A stretch of DNA of 64,000 nucleotides from Harmonia axyridis (Eukaryota > Arthropoda > Insecta > Coleoptera > Coccinellidae): positions 19,941,825 to 20,005,824 of the forward strand of contig NC_059506.1 of NCBI RefSeq assembly GCF_914767665.1, in the 5' to 3' direction. Below the pieces are notes generated by a model, which worked only from the letters and a program-made list of their open reading frames with translations, had not been told where the DNA came from and did not search any database. A program made the position numbers and the translations under genes. Shown one piece after another: positions 10,908-22,764 of this stretch; the stretch's first letter is position 1, and the number at the start of each line of letters is the position of its first letter.

Positions 10908-11206
10908 GAAATCAATCAAAAATAATTGAAGAATTCGTTCAAGGAATTATTAGAAAATGAAAATTGTCCAAAATACTTTTCCGTCCTTCTAGCTATTTCA
11001 TGTTTTGAAACTTTTTGTGACAGAAATTCATAGTAAAAAATAATGTGTTTATATAAGTATATTGCGATTATTTTGAATATTTTGCATAAGTGGTTTTTTG
11101 ACGTGATATCTTTACATGCTTTTTTACTGACGTTGATTTTTGCAGTTTTATTCATGATAATCCTGAAAATTAGATATTTGAATCTGTCCTCTTCCGACAA
11201 TCCTGA
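10908..11206. repeat. Direct repeat at start of intron 1, gene 2 (second copy)
   Basis: About 300 bp similar to 9995-10302, both containing AAGTATATTGCGATT and GTTTTTTGACGTGATAT. The two copies bracket the promoter and exon 1. The right end coincides with the truncation point of the gypsy relic. Confidence 0.75.
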
Positions 11207-11207
11207 T

Positions 11208-13186
11208 ATTATTTGTAGTCGTATTCATATTCAAATTAGATATTTCTATGAATTCAGAATAATAATCCAAAACTAATAGATAATTTCTTTTATTGAAGTA
11301 GAATAAATCGATTCCAACTTTAATCCACGGCTCATTAGGAATATCATGATTAATTAGAGGTTCTTTTACATTTTGTTTTCTATATAGGTTACAAGTTTCA
11401 CAAGAATCACTCAATTTATCTATTTGTAATGATAAACTTGGCCAAATTACTAGTTCTCTAGCTCTGTTTTAAATTTTTTTTTTACCCATATGTCCTATAT
11501 GTAATTGTTTTAATGTATCTTGTCTTAATTCTTCCGGTCACCTTTGCATATTAAACCTTCCATAAAAGTTAATTCATCTCTATAGGACCAATAAACTTTC
11601 ATGTCACTTTCTAAATTCTTTTTGTTATTAGGAAAACCATTTTTTATTAATATTACTAAATTTTGCAAATGACTGTCAGTTTCGATTATTTGTTTGATCT
11701 TTTCTATTTTTAAATCTGATACAGGTAAATTCTTTATTATTGAGCAAATATGCAAATCAATATCTTTTGCAAATTCATATTCTTCATCAATATAGGTTCT
11801 TGATAAAGCATCAGCAATTTTCAATTCCTTCCCCGGTTTATATACTAATTTAAATTGGTAAGGTTGAAGTTTTAAAAGCATTCTTTGCAATCGAGGAGGT
11901 GTTTTAACAAGAGGTTTTGAGAAAATTGATATTAATAGTCGATGATCAGTTTCAATAGTGATATCTCCATTTGCAAATAAATATTGATGAAATTTTTCAC
12001 AACTGAATACTACTGGAAGCATTTCTTTTTCTATTTGCGCATAAGATTTTTGAGATTCTGTCAAGGACCTTGATGCATAGCCAATTATTTTATTTTTCTG
12101 TTTGATACAAGTACCAAGACCTTTTGAAGATATTACATCATCACATGATATTATTATGTCTTCATTCGGTTGAAAATATCCTAATATAGGTTCTTTTGAA
12201 ATAATATTTTTTAACGATTCGAATGAATTTTGTTGTTCATGATTCCATTGAAATTCAATATTTGATTTTAATAAATTTTTTAGCGGTTCTGTTATACTAG
12301 ATGCATTTGGAATAAATCTTTGTAAATATGTAATCATTCCTAAAAAGATTTCTACGTCTTTTTTATTCGGAGGAGTTTTATAAAATTCAATAGCTTTAAT
12401 TTTTTCTTCATCTGGTTTTATTCCACTAGAAGTTAATATATGACCCATGTATTTGATTTCGGTAATGCCAAATTTACATTTGTTTTTGTTCAGTTTAATA
12501 TTATTTTTTATACAAATAGCCAATGCAATTTTTAAAATTTTGTCATGTTCCTCAATGCTTCTTGCAAATATTAAAATATCATCTACATAAATTTTGATAC
12601 CTTTAGCCAAAGAAAATAAATCACTTATACGTTTGAAAAATATTTCCGATGAATTACGCAAACCATATGGCAATCTTTTGAAACAGTATCTTCCGAAGGG
12701 AGTATTGAAAGTTGTAAGTTTCTTACTTTGATCATCCAATTTAACATGCCAAAAACCGTTACTACAATCTAGAGTGCTGAAATACTTAGCTCCTGATAAC
12801 TCGTACGTTAATTCTTCTAATGATGGCACATGGAAATGTTCTCGTTTTATGGCTTTATTCAAGTCCTTGTAGTCAATGCAGATTCTTATATCATTATTGG
12901 GCTTACGAACGATTACCATTGAGCTGACCCAATCGGTTGGCTCCGATAATTTCTCTATAATATTTTCGTCTTCTAAGTCTTGAAGTTTTTGTTTCAGTTT
13001 TTCGTGAAGATTGAATGGAATTTTTCGCGGTGGTTGAATTATTGGAGTTATATTTGGATCAACTTCTATGTGTTACTCATCTTTCAAACATCCGATACCT
13101 GTGAACAGATCATTACAATTGGAAAAAAAATTAGCATAAGTTTCATTTTTATTGCAGTCCTTCACTTTATGGCCTTTTTTTATAGA
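11208..13186 (-). mobile_element. Ty3/gypsy pol relic in intron 1 of gene 2
   Basis: Minus-strand order: end of the pre-RT region, RT, RNase H, integrase zinc-binding motif (HIGH then CETC), and the start of the integrase core (WIKVGIDLF), where homology stops at about 11208. The longest open part is 11525-12919 (464 codons): RT catalytic Asp51 and YVDD at 111-114. In this unit a 13-bp deletion near 11538 shifts the frame at the RNase H-integrase linker. A stop in the integrase zinc domain is shared by all units. Gag, protease, most of integrase and the LTRs are missing. Confidence 0.88.
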
Positions 13187-13286
13187 TGATGAAATCGTTT
13201 ATTTCAGTTTACAGCGCGTACGCTTAAACTCGCCTGACGGATGGAGTTTAATTATCTTTTACAACTTGTTTCGGGTAGCGCGCTCC

Positions 13287-13560
13287 TGTTAGGTCGCGCC
13301 GTCGCGCCACCCCATTAATTGATTTGGTGTGTATTCTTTTTAATTTGAAGTTTCTGGAAGATCATCCGTTATGTTAATTGGGATGCACTCCGTTAATTTT
13401 TATTGTCCTCGTTCCGGGACTCTACCGTTTCCTCTAATTTAAATTCAAATTTTTTAATCTAAGTTGCTGCTGGAGTTTTAGATAAGACTTTCGCGATGAT
13501 GTGACTCGTTATTCTATGATGGATGCAGAATTTTTGCAGACGTTTGGAAGGTGCATTACA
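13287..13560 (+). repeat. LTR-like GC-rich block, unit 2
   Basis: Copy of the 274-bp block at 1310-1583, with at least one substitution (GATGTGAC for GATGTGGC). Confidence 0.35.
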
Positions 13561-14219
13561 GTGGTGACGCCAGCTTTTAAGAATAGTTAACAAATTCATC
13601 TTTTATTTTTTTGTCCATGCAATATTTCAGGGGGGGGGCAGCAAAAATTTAGAGACGGATCCTACCCTGGTTATTGGTTTCTCAAAAATGTCACCCGTAT
13701 CAAAAAAAATATTTTTTTCAACTCAATTTTTGTAATTTTGTAAAATTATTATTAGTTTTCCATAAACAATAGGCCATCGCGGTGAATCACCCTGTACATC
13801 ATTATCATTTAGCCTTCTGCTTCCACTGAGGGATATAAATGTTGCCTTACAATAACGAAGAAATAAAATTCAATTCGGCAACGTAGCTGCTAATTTGACA
13901 TAGAAAATTGGATGTCATTCAAGGATCTCAAGGTCATGCACCTGTTCTACCCTAGTTTGTCTTATCTTCAGACAGAACATTTTCGAATTCATCTCAAACA
14001 TTTTCGTGCATTTTCATCTCAAACGTCATCGTTGATATCGTTCCTTGATAGCATATTACAGGTCGAGAATAAAGAATAATCAAATTATAACACCGTAGAA
14101 TAAGATAGTTTAAGCAAAAGCGTTTGTATAGACTAATTCAAGTGACTTTGGATATACTATATACAGAAATATTATAATTTCCAAAATGATTTCCACTATT
14201 ATATTGTAATTTTTTTCAG
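13561..14219. other. 3' part of intron 1, gene 2: no gene seen
   Basis: Collinear with 1584-2256 but missing about 15 bp near 14113. Confidence 0.6.
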
Positions 14220-16348
14220 AATCTACAATTCTTAGAATTAACTGCGTTAGAAGAAGAAGAGGCCCGTAGAATAAATACCATATTATTTACCAATTCTAGT
14301 GAATTCAAATTACCATGGAGAGTTAAACAAAAATTTTCTTCGAGTGAGTATAGAGATCTTAATATAATTATTTATGGTCAATATGAATATGTAATATAAT
14401 AATGAATCAACTAATATCAACTTTTTCAGAAAATCAGTGTAGAAAATCTGTGATCAATTACAATGGATTATCAATTACAAAACCTATTATCCAAAATGAG
14501 ATGACAGGAAAACATCCGAAACCTTCAACTCCCCCTAGTTCAGCTGTAAAAACAATTGAAATTATTGCAAGAGATAATACACAGATAATTAAAAATGATT
14601 CAAATGGGACAATTGAAAAAATTGAAAGTAGCATCTCGAATAAAAATGAATCTAAAATTGAGGAGTCCACAGTGAATGTATATAAAAAATCATGAGCTAG
14701 TCTATTCGATAAAGATGTTAAAACAATATCGAATGGAAAAATACACAATAAAATTAATGATTCACATGTAACATCTTTAAAACATACAAAAGTAGTCGAA
14801 AAAATAGATTCAGCCACTCATATGTTAGGAGGTGAGTTCAAAACCATATCTTTATTTTTATATTTATCTTACTTTCAACTAACAATTTGCTTACATCTAC
14901 AGTAGATAATTATTTTACTTAGTTGAACCCATTTTACTTGATGAAAAGTGGAATGCTTTGGTTGTTTCTATCATGGTTAGTAATATTCTTTAATTTTCAG
15001 AATTTCTCAAGAACTATAAAATTGATGAGACCCAAACCAGTTTTAAACCCAGGGGTTTACGAAACAGAAGTAACTTTTGTTATATAAACTCAATATTACA
15101 AGCCTTACTTGCTTGCCCACCACTTTGTAATCTCCTCAAACGGCTATCAGAGAACTTCACTCACAATAATGCACTGAAATCAATAACAATGAGTGAAAAT
15201 ATGTAAGTATAAATTAATATAATTTGCAACTTTGATTGAATAACAATTTTATATATGTATTTTAATTATTCAACTATTCCAGGTGTAAATTTATGAATAA
15301 CTTCGATAATCTGCCCAATGTAAGACGCAAGTCACGTTCAAAAAAGAAGAACAAGAAGCAAACTTTCGTCAATATAGATAATGGCAATTCGTTTGAGGCC
15401 TCATCGTTTTATACGATGCTAAACGGAACACGTAGCGATTCTTTCCTTGTTGAAGGCCGACAAGAGGACGCCGAAGAGTTCTTGAGCCTTCTGTTAAATG
15501 GGCTCAATGATGAAATGATGGAAATAATGAAATTGATTAGCCATGACGAAAATATTCAAGCAGCTAAAGAAGAAGTGAAAATAGAAGGGAATGTAACAAG
15601 AGAAATACAAATGGACAAGACACCGATTAGTGATATATTCGGAGGACTTCTCTGTTCAAGAATCCATAAAACCGGAGATGAAACTTCAGAAAATATTGAA
15701 CCATTCCTAACATTGCCATTAAATATTAAGAAAGCAAATAACATAGCTGAAGCATTAGAAGGCCTTACAACCAAGAACAAACTAGAGGGTCTGACATCAT
15801 CGAAAACGAAAGAACCGGTTGAAGCATGGCAGCAAGTGATGATAGAGAAGTTGCCTGTAGTTTTAGTATTACATTTGAAATGCTTCGAATACAGAATGAA
15901 TGGCTGCACTAAAATAATGAAGACTATAGAATTTCCCATCAATCTGCAGATTGATTCTGAAATATTATCTGGAAGGACGAATACTTCAGCGGAGAGACAA
16001 TATAAATTAATATCTGTAGTATACCATGTAGGAAAGGAGGCCAGCTATGGGCATTATATAGCAGATACTTTCCATTCGGGGTATAATACATGGTTGAGGT
16101 TTGATGACTCTAAAATAAACAGAGTTACGGAAGAAGATGTTCTTAAACGTCAAGGAGATAGAGTTCCTTATTTATTATTTTATCGAAGGAGTGATACGGT
16201 GTGAAGTGTAAAAATTCATTGATATAGTTGTTAATTTGTACAGATTAGATTTAAGGATGCTGAACATTGTAATATTTTTCTGTTGTTTCATGAGTAATGC
16301 CATGTATTGTATTTCGGGAGAATATGATAAATTGACTATACAATGTTG

Positions 16349-16375
<27 letters not shown>
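16349..16375. repeat. (TA)n microsatellite, unit 2
   Basis: 27 bp of TA repeats in the 3' UTR of gene 2. Confidence 0.95.
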
Positions 16376-16382
<7 letters not shown>

Positions 16383-16385
16383 AAA

Positions 16386-16391
16386 AATAAA
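16386..16391 (+). promoter_or_regulatory. Polyadenylation signal, gene 2
   Basis: AATAAA at the position equivalent to gene 1, following a shorter (TA)n tract. Confidence 0.5.
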
Positions 16392-17075
16392 TATTATATT
16401 TTAATAAACGGACTTTGTATAAATGTAAAATTTTTTTTGTTTTTTTTGAAGAAATTTCTTTTCCTAAAACTTAAATTAAATTCAATTTTTGCAAGAACTA
16501 CGATCTCAGAAGGAAAAAAAGATCGTCTTCGTGAAAATTCCAATAAACCATAAACAGTATTAGCTCAGGACTTTGGACTCTCATCTTTATTCCTTTTTCT
16601 TTGCTCTTGAAATCAGGTGAATTTCGCTCAATGTAATAAAAAAAAGTTGACCAAATTTTATAATTTTCCCCTGTGTTCAGCGGTGCTATGTTCTCCTACT
16701 TCTGTAACCTAGATAAATGAGGATATTTTGGAAGATCGTACCTCATGCACTCGAATCATGTAATTTTTTTTTGTTTCACAAACTCCTTAAAGGGGGGAGG
16801 TGGAAAAAAGCACTGCTTGATAATCGAAATTTTTTTTGTTTTGTTAAGAATTTAGTGTAAAATGGTTGAAAATCTATCAGCAACCTTTATTGCCTTAAGA
16901 ACTTTATGGTGTTAGTTGTAACATAATACATTTTTAATATGTTTCAAAACTTATAAGCTGTATTCTTCTATAAATTATTCATGAAGGCATAAACATTCAA
17001 TTAGGATCAATGCAGAAATTGAATGGATGTTTTTCTTGATTTGGCTGTTGAAAATTTTTTTATATAATCAATCAA
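16392..17075. other. AT-rich spacer after gene 2: no gene seen
   Basis: Copy of 4431-5114 with minor substitutions. Confidence 0.6.
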
Positions 17076-18296
17076 TCAATTTTATCGAGTATCTCTTGCT
17101 CTATATCTAAGATTGCCAATCCAGAAAATCTGTCTCATGACATGGTAGACTTCAAAAAGTTTTCAATTATTTTTAATTCAGTGAATGATCTCTTACTTGA
17201 AGCAACAGACACAGGTAAAGTGAGAAGGATTCTTGAGGCAATACTAAGATTCGGTAGAGAAGAAGTAAGATTATTTTCGAAAATATATTGTAGAATTTCA
17301 AGAGGATTTTCGCTTCCGATAATGAAAACAATCTTAGGGCTTTTATCTCGTTGAATAAATCATTTTCTTTCACGTCAGCCTCTTTTTTTCCTAATCAGTT
17401 AGCTTTTGTTGAAGAGCATGACAGCATTTTAATAGATATTTATCATTTAATTTAAGAATATCACAAATAATTTTGATCAATTATTTTCAGAAAGAAATTT
17501 ATTTTAAAAGCGATTTTTTAATCTTGAGGTGCCTCATCCGTCTGTTCATAATCGAAAAATTTTGGTTTATACTTTCGTCTTACAGAATATAATAGAGAAA
17601 AACCTTGATCTATCTCAAGAGCAGCCGCTAGTTTTCCAGATTCCGCAAGTTTTTACTCGAGAACATTATCATCCCTATAATTTTTGAAATGATCAACTAA
17701 ATTCTTCAAATAGTTTTGGCACACTTTAATGTCAATCGCTACACTTTGCATCATTTTGCTTACAATATTAATCTGGAATGAAACATCATAAGAAATTATT
17801 ATACTTCAAATAAATTTAAGAGAATGAATATTTAATAAAAGAGAAATGTCTATTTCTAGTTTCCATGTTAAAAGTATAATTTTCTGCAATTTCTAAAAGG
17901 CTATTACATATTTGAATAAAATAAAACTTTAGCATCAATTCTACTTGACCATCTAGTATCACTTAGGGGTTTTAGATGTAACTGAGGATCATGCTTTTTT
18001 ATAACATTCCAATCTCCTTGTGGATGAAGAGAAATATATATAAAGTTCTTGTACAATATCAAAAGAGTTTGATTGTCTCAGTCTTTACTTGTCGGAAATT
18101 CATCTTGATGATTAAAAAGAAAAATAACTTATTTCCGCTTTATAAAGCGGAAATAAGTTATTTTACTTTTAAATCATCAATATCAGAAGAGTCCACTGTT
18201 TCATTTGAAACCTTAGCAGCATCATTTTCAGTTAAATTTATGCTGTGTGCAGCACATGGCGCAAAAAATGCCCTTTTGATGACAAACCTCCAATAA
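17076..18296 (-). pseudogene. Decayed hAT transposase (ZMYM1-like), unit 2
   Basis: Copy of the unit 1 relic with the same stops and frameshifts, so it was dead before amplification. A private change lies near 17197 (TTACTTGAAGC for TTACCAGAAGC). Confidence 0.75.
18102..18183. repeat. Long near-perfect palindrome, unit 2
   Basis: Same 82-bp inverted repeat inside the hAT relic; perfect core 18121-18164. Confidence 0.9.
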
Positions 18297-19221
18297 AATC
18301 GGAAATTACACCAAGCCTGTAAAATATATAAAAACCATACTTAATAAAACATCACAATGTAACTAACAACAAACAAGTATTACATACTTACATATTATTC
18401 TGGAACACATTTAATCCTCATTAGCTAGTAGCTACTTGGATAATGGAGGAAATTATTTGAACTCGAATTATTCAGTACCTGCTTACAAAACTGTAGTAAT
18501 TATTCGAGCATAAAATTCTTAGAAAACTGAAAGATAAAGATTGTTATCTCACTTTTAGACAGGAAAGTGAGTTGGACATTACAACTTGAATGTTTTTCTG
18601 AAGAAAATATCATATTGTCGAAAGTTCGCATTGCTCAAAAGAAAAAAAAATTGAAATTTCTGAAATTTTTTTTCCGTAATTATTAAAAATTGAAATTTTT
18701 CGAAATACTTCACCTCACTCTCAACAGATTCAAACATCGGAAAAAATGGAATTTTTCAATAAAAAATATTGTAAACCTAAATTTTCAAGAAAAACCTATA
18801 AAATTCAAAATATAAGATTTTCCTATGTAAAAAAAAATCCTAACTACAGATTTCAAGACAACGGTAAGTATTTATAAATTATCAAAGGTAATTCCACGAG
18901 TGCTTCAAATTTTATCGATAATCTTTTCTTTTCCACGAAAACGTGTTTATTTGGCAAAAACATGAAAATAAACCGATTGATAAAATTACGGCGATTCGTG
19001 TGCATAGTAGGTATTTTGGTTGCAATTCATACTTCATAAAATGTTTTTGTTGTTATTAATGAAAAAGTACCAAGTATGTGCTATCGTTGTATTCCAAATA
19101 GAATAACACGCAATTTTCACTGACAATATACAGGGGGTGCCATTTGAAAAGAAAAATTAAGGGTAGCTACCACAGGGCTGTCAAATGTAAGAACATTTTT
19201 TCACATCATTGCGAAAGTACT
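18297..19221. other. AT-rich interval, unit 2: repeat debris, no gene
   Basis: Copy of 6336-7260. Confidence 0.55.
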
Positions 19222-21386
19222 TTGATGTTATCCAAGCAAATTTTCTATTTTTTTATTATCTTGTCAAATAAGCTGGATATTGCCTGTATACGATAACTAG
19301 GGACACCTGGTAGATATGTCAGGAAATTACTGCAAATCATATTTAAAAAGTACTGATTTTGATAATTTCTTTTTCTAAATCTTGAATTCATATTAAGGAT
19401 TTTTTCGTTGGCTGTTTCTAAATCTATTTCATATAATTTTGTTAATTTAAACGAAAATCCATTAGAGTACTTTCCATTGGCAACTTTCTCTGAATTGGTG
19501 GTATTTTGTTTTGTGGAGGGGATGGAGGGATAGCAGCTCTAGTCCCGCTAGTCAAAGTAGGAATGATTCAGGTAAACATTAAATCCTCATTAACTACTTG
19601 AATAGATAACGGAAAACATTATTCACACCCTGTTACTCTCATTGAATTATGAAAGAACTAAATGATAAAGACTATTGTATTGCTTTCTAGCGAGGTCATT
19701 ATAATTTTAATGTTTCTTCACAAATTTGTAGAAAATTTCACATTCTCGAAAATTTGACTTTCCTTATCAGAAAACAAGAAGTTTAATGAAAATATCTGAA
19801 AATTTGTTGCAGGAATTACTGAAATTGAAATTTTTCGATATACTTTACCTAACTTGTGCAGATTCAACTACGGAAAAATTGAAGATAGAAATTCATAGTA
19901 AAAAATATTGGTTACCTATATATTTAAGATGTATGTAGTTATAAAATTCGAAACATAAGATTTCTTATGAAAACGAATTCTGAACGCTGAAAATACAAGA
20001 TGATTTCTAACTACTTATTTTAAAAAACGGTATTTATAAATTATACCACGAGTGCTTCAAAAAAAAATGAAATATGAAAACACACCCATTGATAAAATCA
20101 CGGTGACTGGTGATTTCATCTAAATTTCATCAAACAAAAAATTTAATGAATAATCTCAAAATTAGTTTCAAGAAATATTATAAAATTAAAATTTTTCGAA
20201 ATACTTTATCTTACTTTCATTGGATTCAATCTTCGGAACAATTAAAAATAAAAATTTATAGTTAAAAATATTGTATAATTTGTGTACCTATGTAATATAT
20301 ATTCATATACCAAAATGATGTTATCAAAGCAAATTTTCCTTTTTTTTATTGTCTTGCCAAATAAGCTAGATATTGCCTGTATACGATAACTAGGGACACC
20401 CGGTAGATATGTTAGGCAATTACTTACATCATATTAAAAAAGTACCGATTTTGCAACATATTTTGAATCGAGAATTTTTGATAATTTCTTTTTCTAAATC
20501 TTGAATTCATATTCAGGATTTTTTCGTTGGCTGTTCCTAAATCTATTTCATATAATTTTGTTAATATAAACGAAAATTCATTAGAGACGTTAAGTTCTTT
20601 CCATTGGCAACTTTCTCTTAATGGATGGTATTTTGTTTTGTGGAGGGGATGGAGGTTGTCAGCCCTAGTCCCGCAAGTCAAAGTAGGAAGATTCAGGTAA
20701 AGATTAAATCCTCATCAACTACTTGAATAGATAACGGAAAACATTATTTACACCCTGTAACTCTCATTGAATTATGAAAGAACTAAATGATAAAGACTAT
20801 TGTATTGCTTTCTAGCGAGGTCATTATAATTTTAATGTTTCTCCACAAATTTCTAGAAAATTTTCCATTCCTTATCAGAAAACAAGAATTTTAATAAATA
20901 TATCTGAAAATTTGTTGCAGGAATTACTGAAAATGAAAGTTTTCGATATACTTTACCTAACTTGTGGAAATTCAACTACGGAAAAATTGAAGATAGAAAT
21001 TCATAGTAAAAAATATTGGTTACCTATATATTTAAGATGTATGTAGCTATAAAATTCGAAACATAAGATTTTCTTATGAAAATGAATTATGAACACTGAA
21101 AATACAAGATTATTCCTAACTACTTCTTTTTAAAAACGGTATTTATAAATTATACCACGAGTGCTTCAAAAAAAAAATAAAATATGAAAACACACCAATT
21201 GATAAAATCACGGTGACTCGTGATTTCATTCAAATTTCATCAAACAAAAAATTTAATGAATAATCTTAAAATCAGTTTCAAGAAATATTATAAAATTAAA
21301 ATTTTTCGAAATACTTTACCATACTTTCAGTGGATTCAAATTTGTATAATTTGTGTACCTATATAATATATATTTATATACTAATA
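19222..21386. repeat. Degenerate 1.1-kb tandem duplication, unit 2
   Basis: Copy of the unit 1 block; the 85-codon minus-strand frame is at 20424-20681. Confidence 0.8.
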
Positions 21387-22663
21387 TATTCTGTATATAT
21401 ATAAAATTCAAAATATAAGATTTCTTCATGAGAATGAATACTGAATACTAAATTTCAAACTTTGGACATTTGTTCGTGAGAATTTTTTCTTAAAAAGACC
21501 TAACGAATCATCATCTAAAATTTCGTGGTAGCTAGAAATATTTCATTTTGTATATTTATTCTATGGGATTCATCAACCGATCCTAGGAAAGTTCATTTTT
21601 TTTCATTATTTTTCGAAGGTTTTTTTTCATTGTCAAATATCATCTTTTAAAGAATTGAATAAATTTTGAATTTACTCCAATAAAAATTTTAATTGCAATA
21701 AAAATCTTGAACTGAAAAGAAATATACATATATTTGTTTTAGGAATTATAAAAAAATATTTTTTTTCAAATTATTTCAGCACATTATTTAATGATATAAT
21801 TTTTATTTTATAATTTAGAAAGTTACCATATACATATAATTCTTGTGTTATCTTTCTATATTGAAACTAACTAAAGATTCAAAATAAGTTCATACGCAAA
21901 TTGATATAAATATACACTGATCACCTTTTAAACTACAATTAAAATTTCAAAAACTGAAATCAATGGAAAATTATTGAAGAATTCGTTCAAGGAATTATTA
22001 AAAAATGAAGATGATCCAAAATACTATTCCGCCCATTTAGCTATGTCATGTTTTGAAACTTTTTGGGACCGAAATTCATAGTAAAAAATAATGTGTACAT
22101 ATAAGTATATTGCGATTGTTTTGAATATTTTCCATAAGCTGTTTTTTGACGTGATATATGTACATAGTTCTTTACATGCTTTTTAACTGACATTGATTCT
22201 TGCAGTTTTATTCATTATAATTCTGAAATTTAGATATTTGAATCTGTCCTCATACGACAATCCTCATTCAATAATTCTATTGTTTAATTTTTGAAATAGT
22301 ATGTTTTTACTATCATCTGTAGGTGATTTTGATATGAGATCTAATGCTGAAAACAAATTTTTTAACACAATTTTGTTCTTTATGATCCATGCTACATTTA
22401 TATGAAACAACCTACGTACAGCTTCATACTTCTGTGAAAATTCTATATTTTTTTCGTTTTTCTACTGTGTCTTTTTTCAAATGGAAATGATAAATAAATA
22501 TTCTATTATTATAACTTTTTTATCATATCATTGAAATAATAATAACTAAAATATAAACATATATATAAAAAAGAAGAAGAATATGAAATATCAAAACAAG
22601 AAGTTCCATGCGCATGAATTCGTTGAGTCATTAAGTAAAGTCATTAAGTGAAGTCAGAAAGAG
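21387..22663. other. Upstream region of gene 3
   Basis: Copy of 9426-10702: direct repeat at 21956-22263, exon-like minus-strand frame at 22264-22431. Confidence 0.4.
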
Positions 22664-22671
22664 TATATAAA
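22664..22671 (+). promoter_or_regulatory. TATA box of USP10-like gene 3
   Basis: TATATAAA, 93 bp upstream of the exon 1 ATG at 22765. The flanking sequence is like that of gene 2. Confidence 0.6.
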
Positions 22672-22764
22672 CTCAGAGAAGTTTTCAAAGCCATCATAAT
22701 ATTTTGAGCTTTCGAGTGAAAGGTGTTTTTGTGTTTTGAATTTGAAATTCTATAGATATTAAAT

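Larger units (their letters stand above)
10804..16204 (+). pseudogene. USP10: USP10-like gene 2, nonsense mutation in exon 3
   Basis: Exons: 10804-10842, 14220-14343, 14430-14831, 15001-15202 and 15283-16204. Exon 1 (MSFLDIEAEVSSE) ends at GAG|GTGAGT in phase 0, which fits the phase-0 start of exon 2. At 14693-14695 the Trp codon of KSWASLF (residue 143) is TGA instead of TGG. Translation would stop after 142 residues, before the catalytic domain that begins near residue 204. Exons 4 and 5 remain open and keep Cys, His and Asp, so the lesion looks recent. Intron 1 is 3,377 bp and holds the antisense gypsy relic. Re-initiation or readthrough cannot be excluded, but nothing in the sequence suggests it. 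Confidence 0.88.
10703..22663 (+). repeat. Tandem unit 2 (11,961 bp, without LINE)
   Basis: Complete unit, TATA box to TATA box. It is collinear with unit 1 and lacks the LINE fragment. Private changes include a 13-bp deletion in the gypsy RT relic near 11538, a roughly 15-bp deletion in intron 1 near 14113 and a premature stop in exon 3 of the USP10-like gene (14693-14695). Confidence 0.95.
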
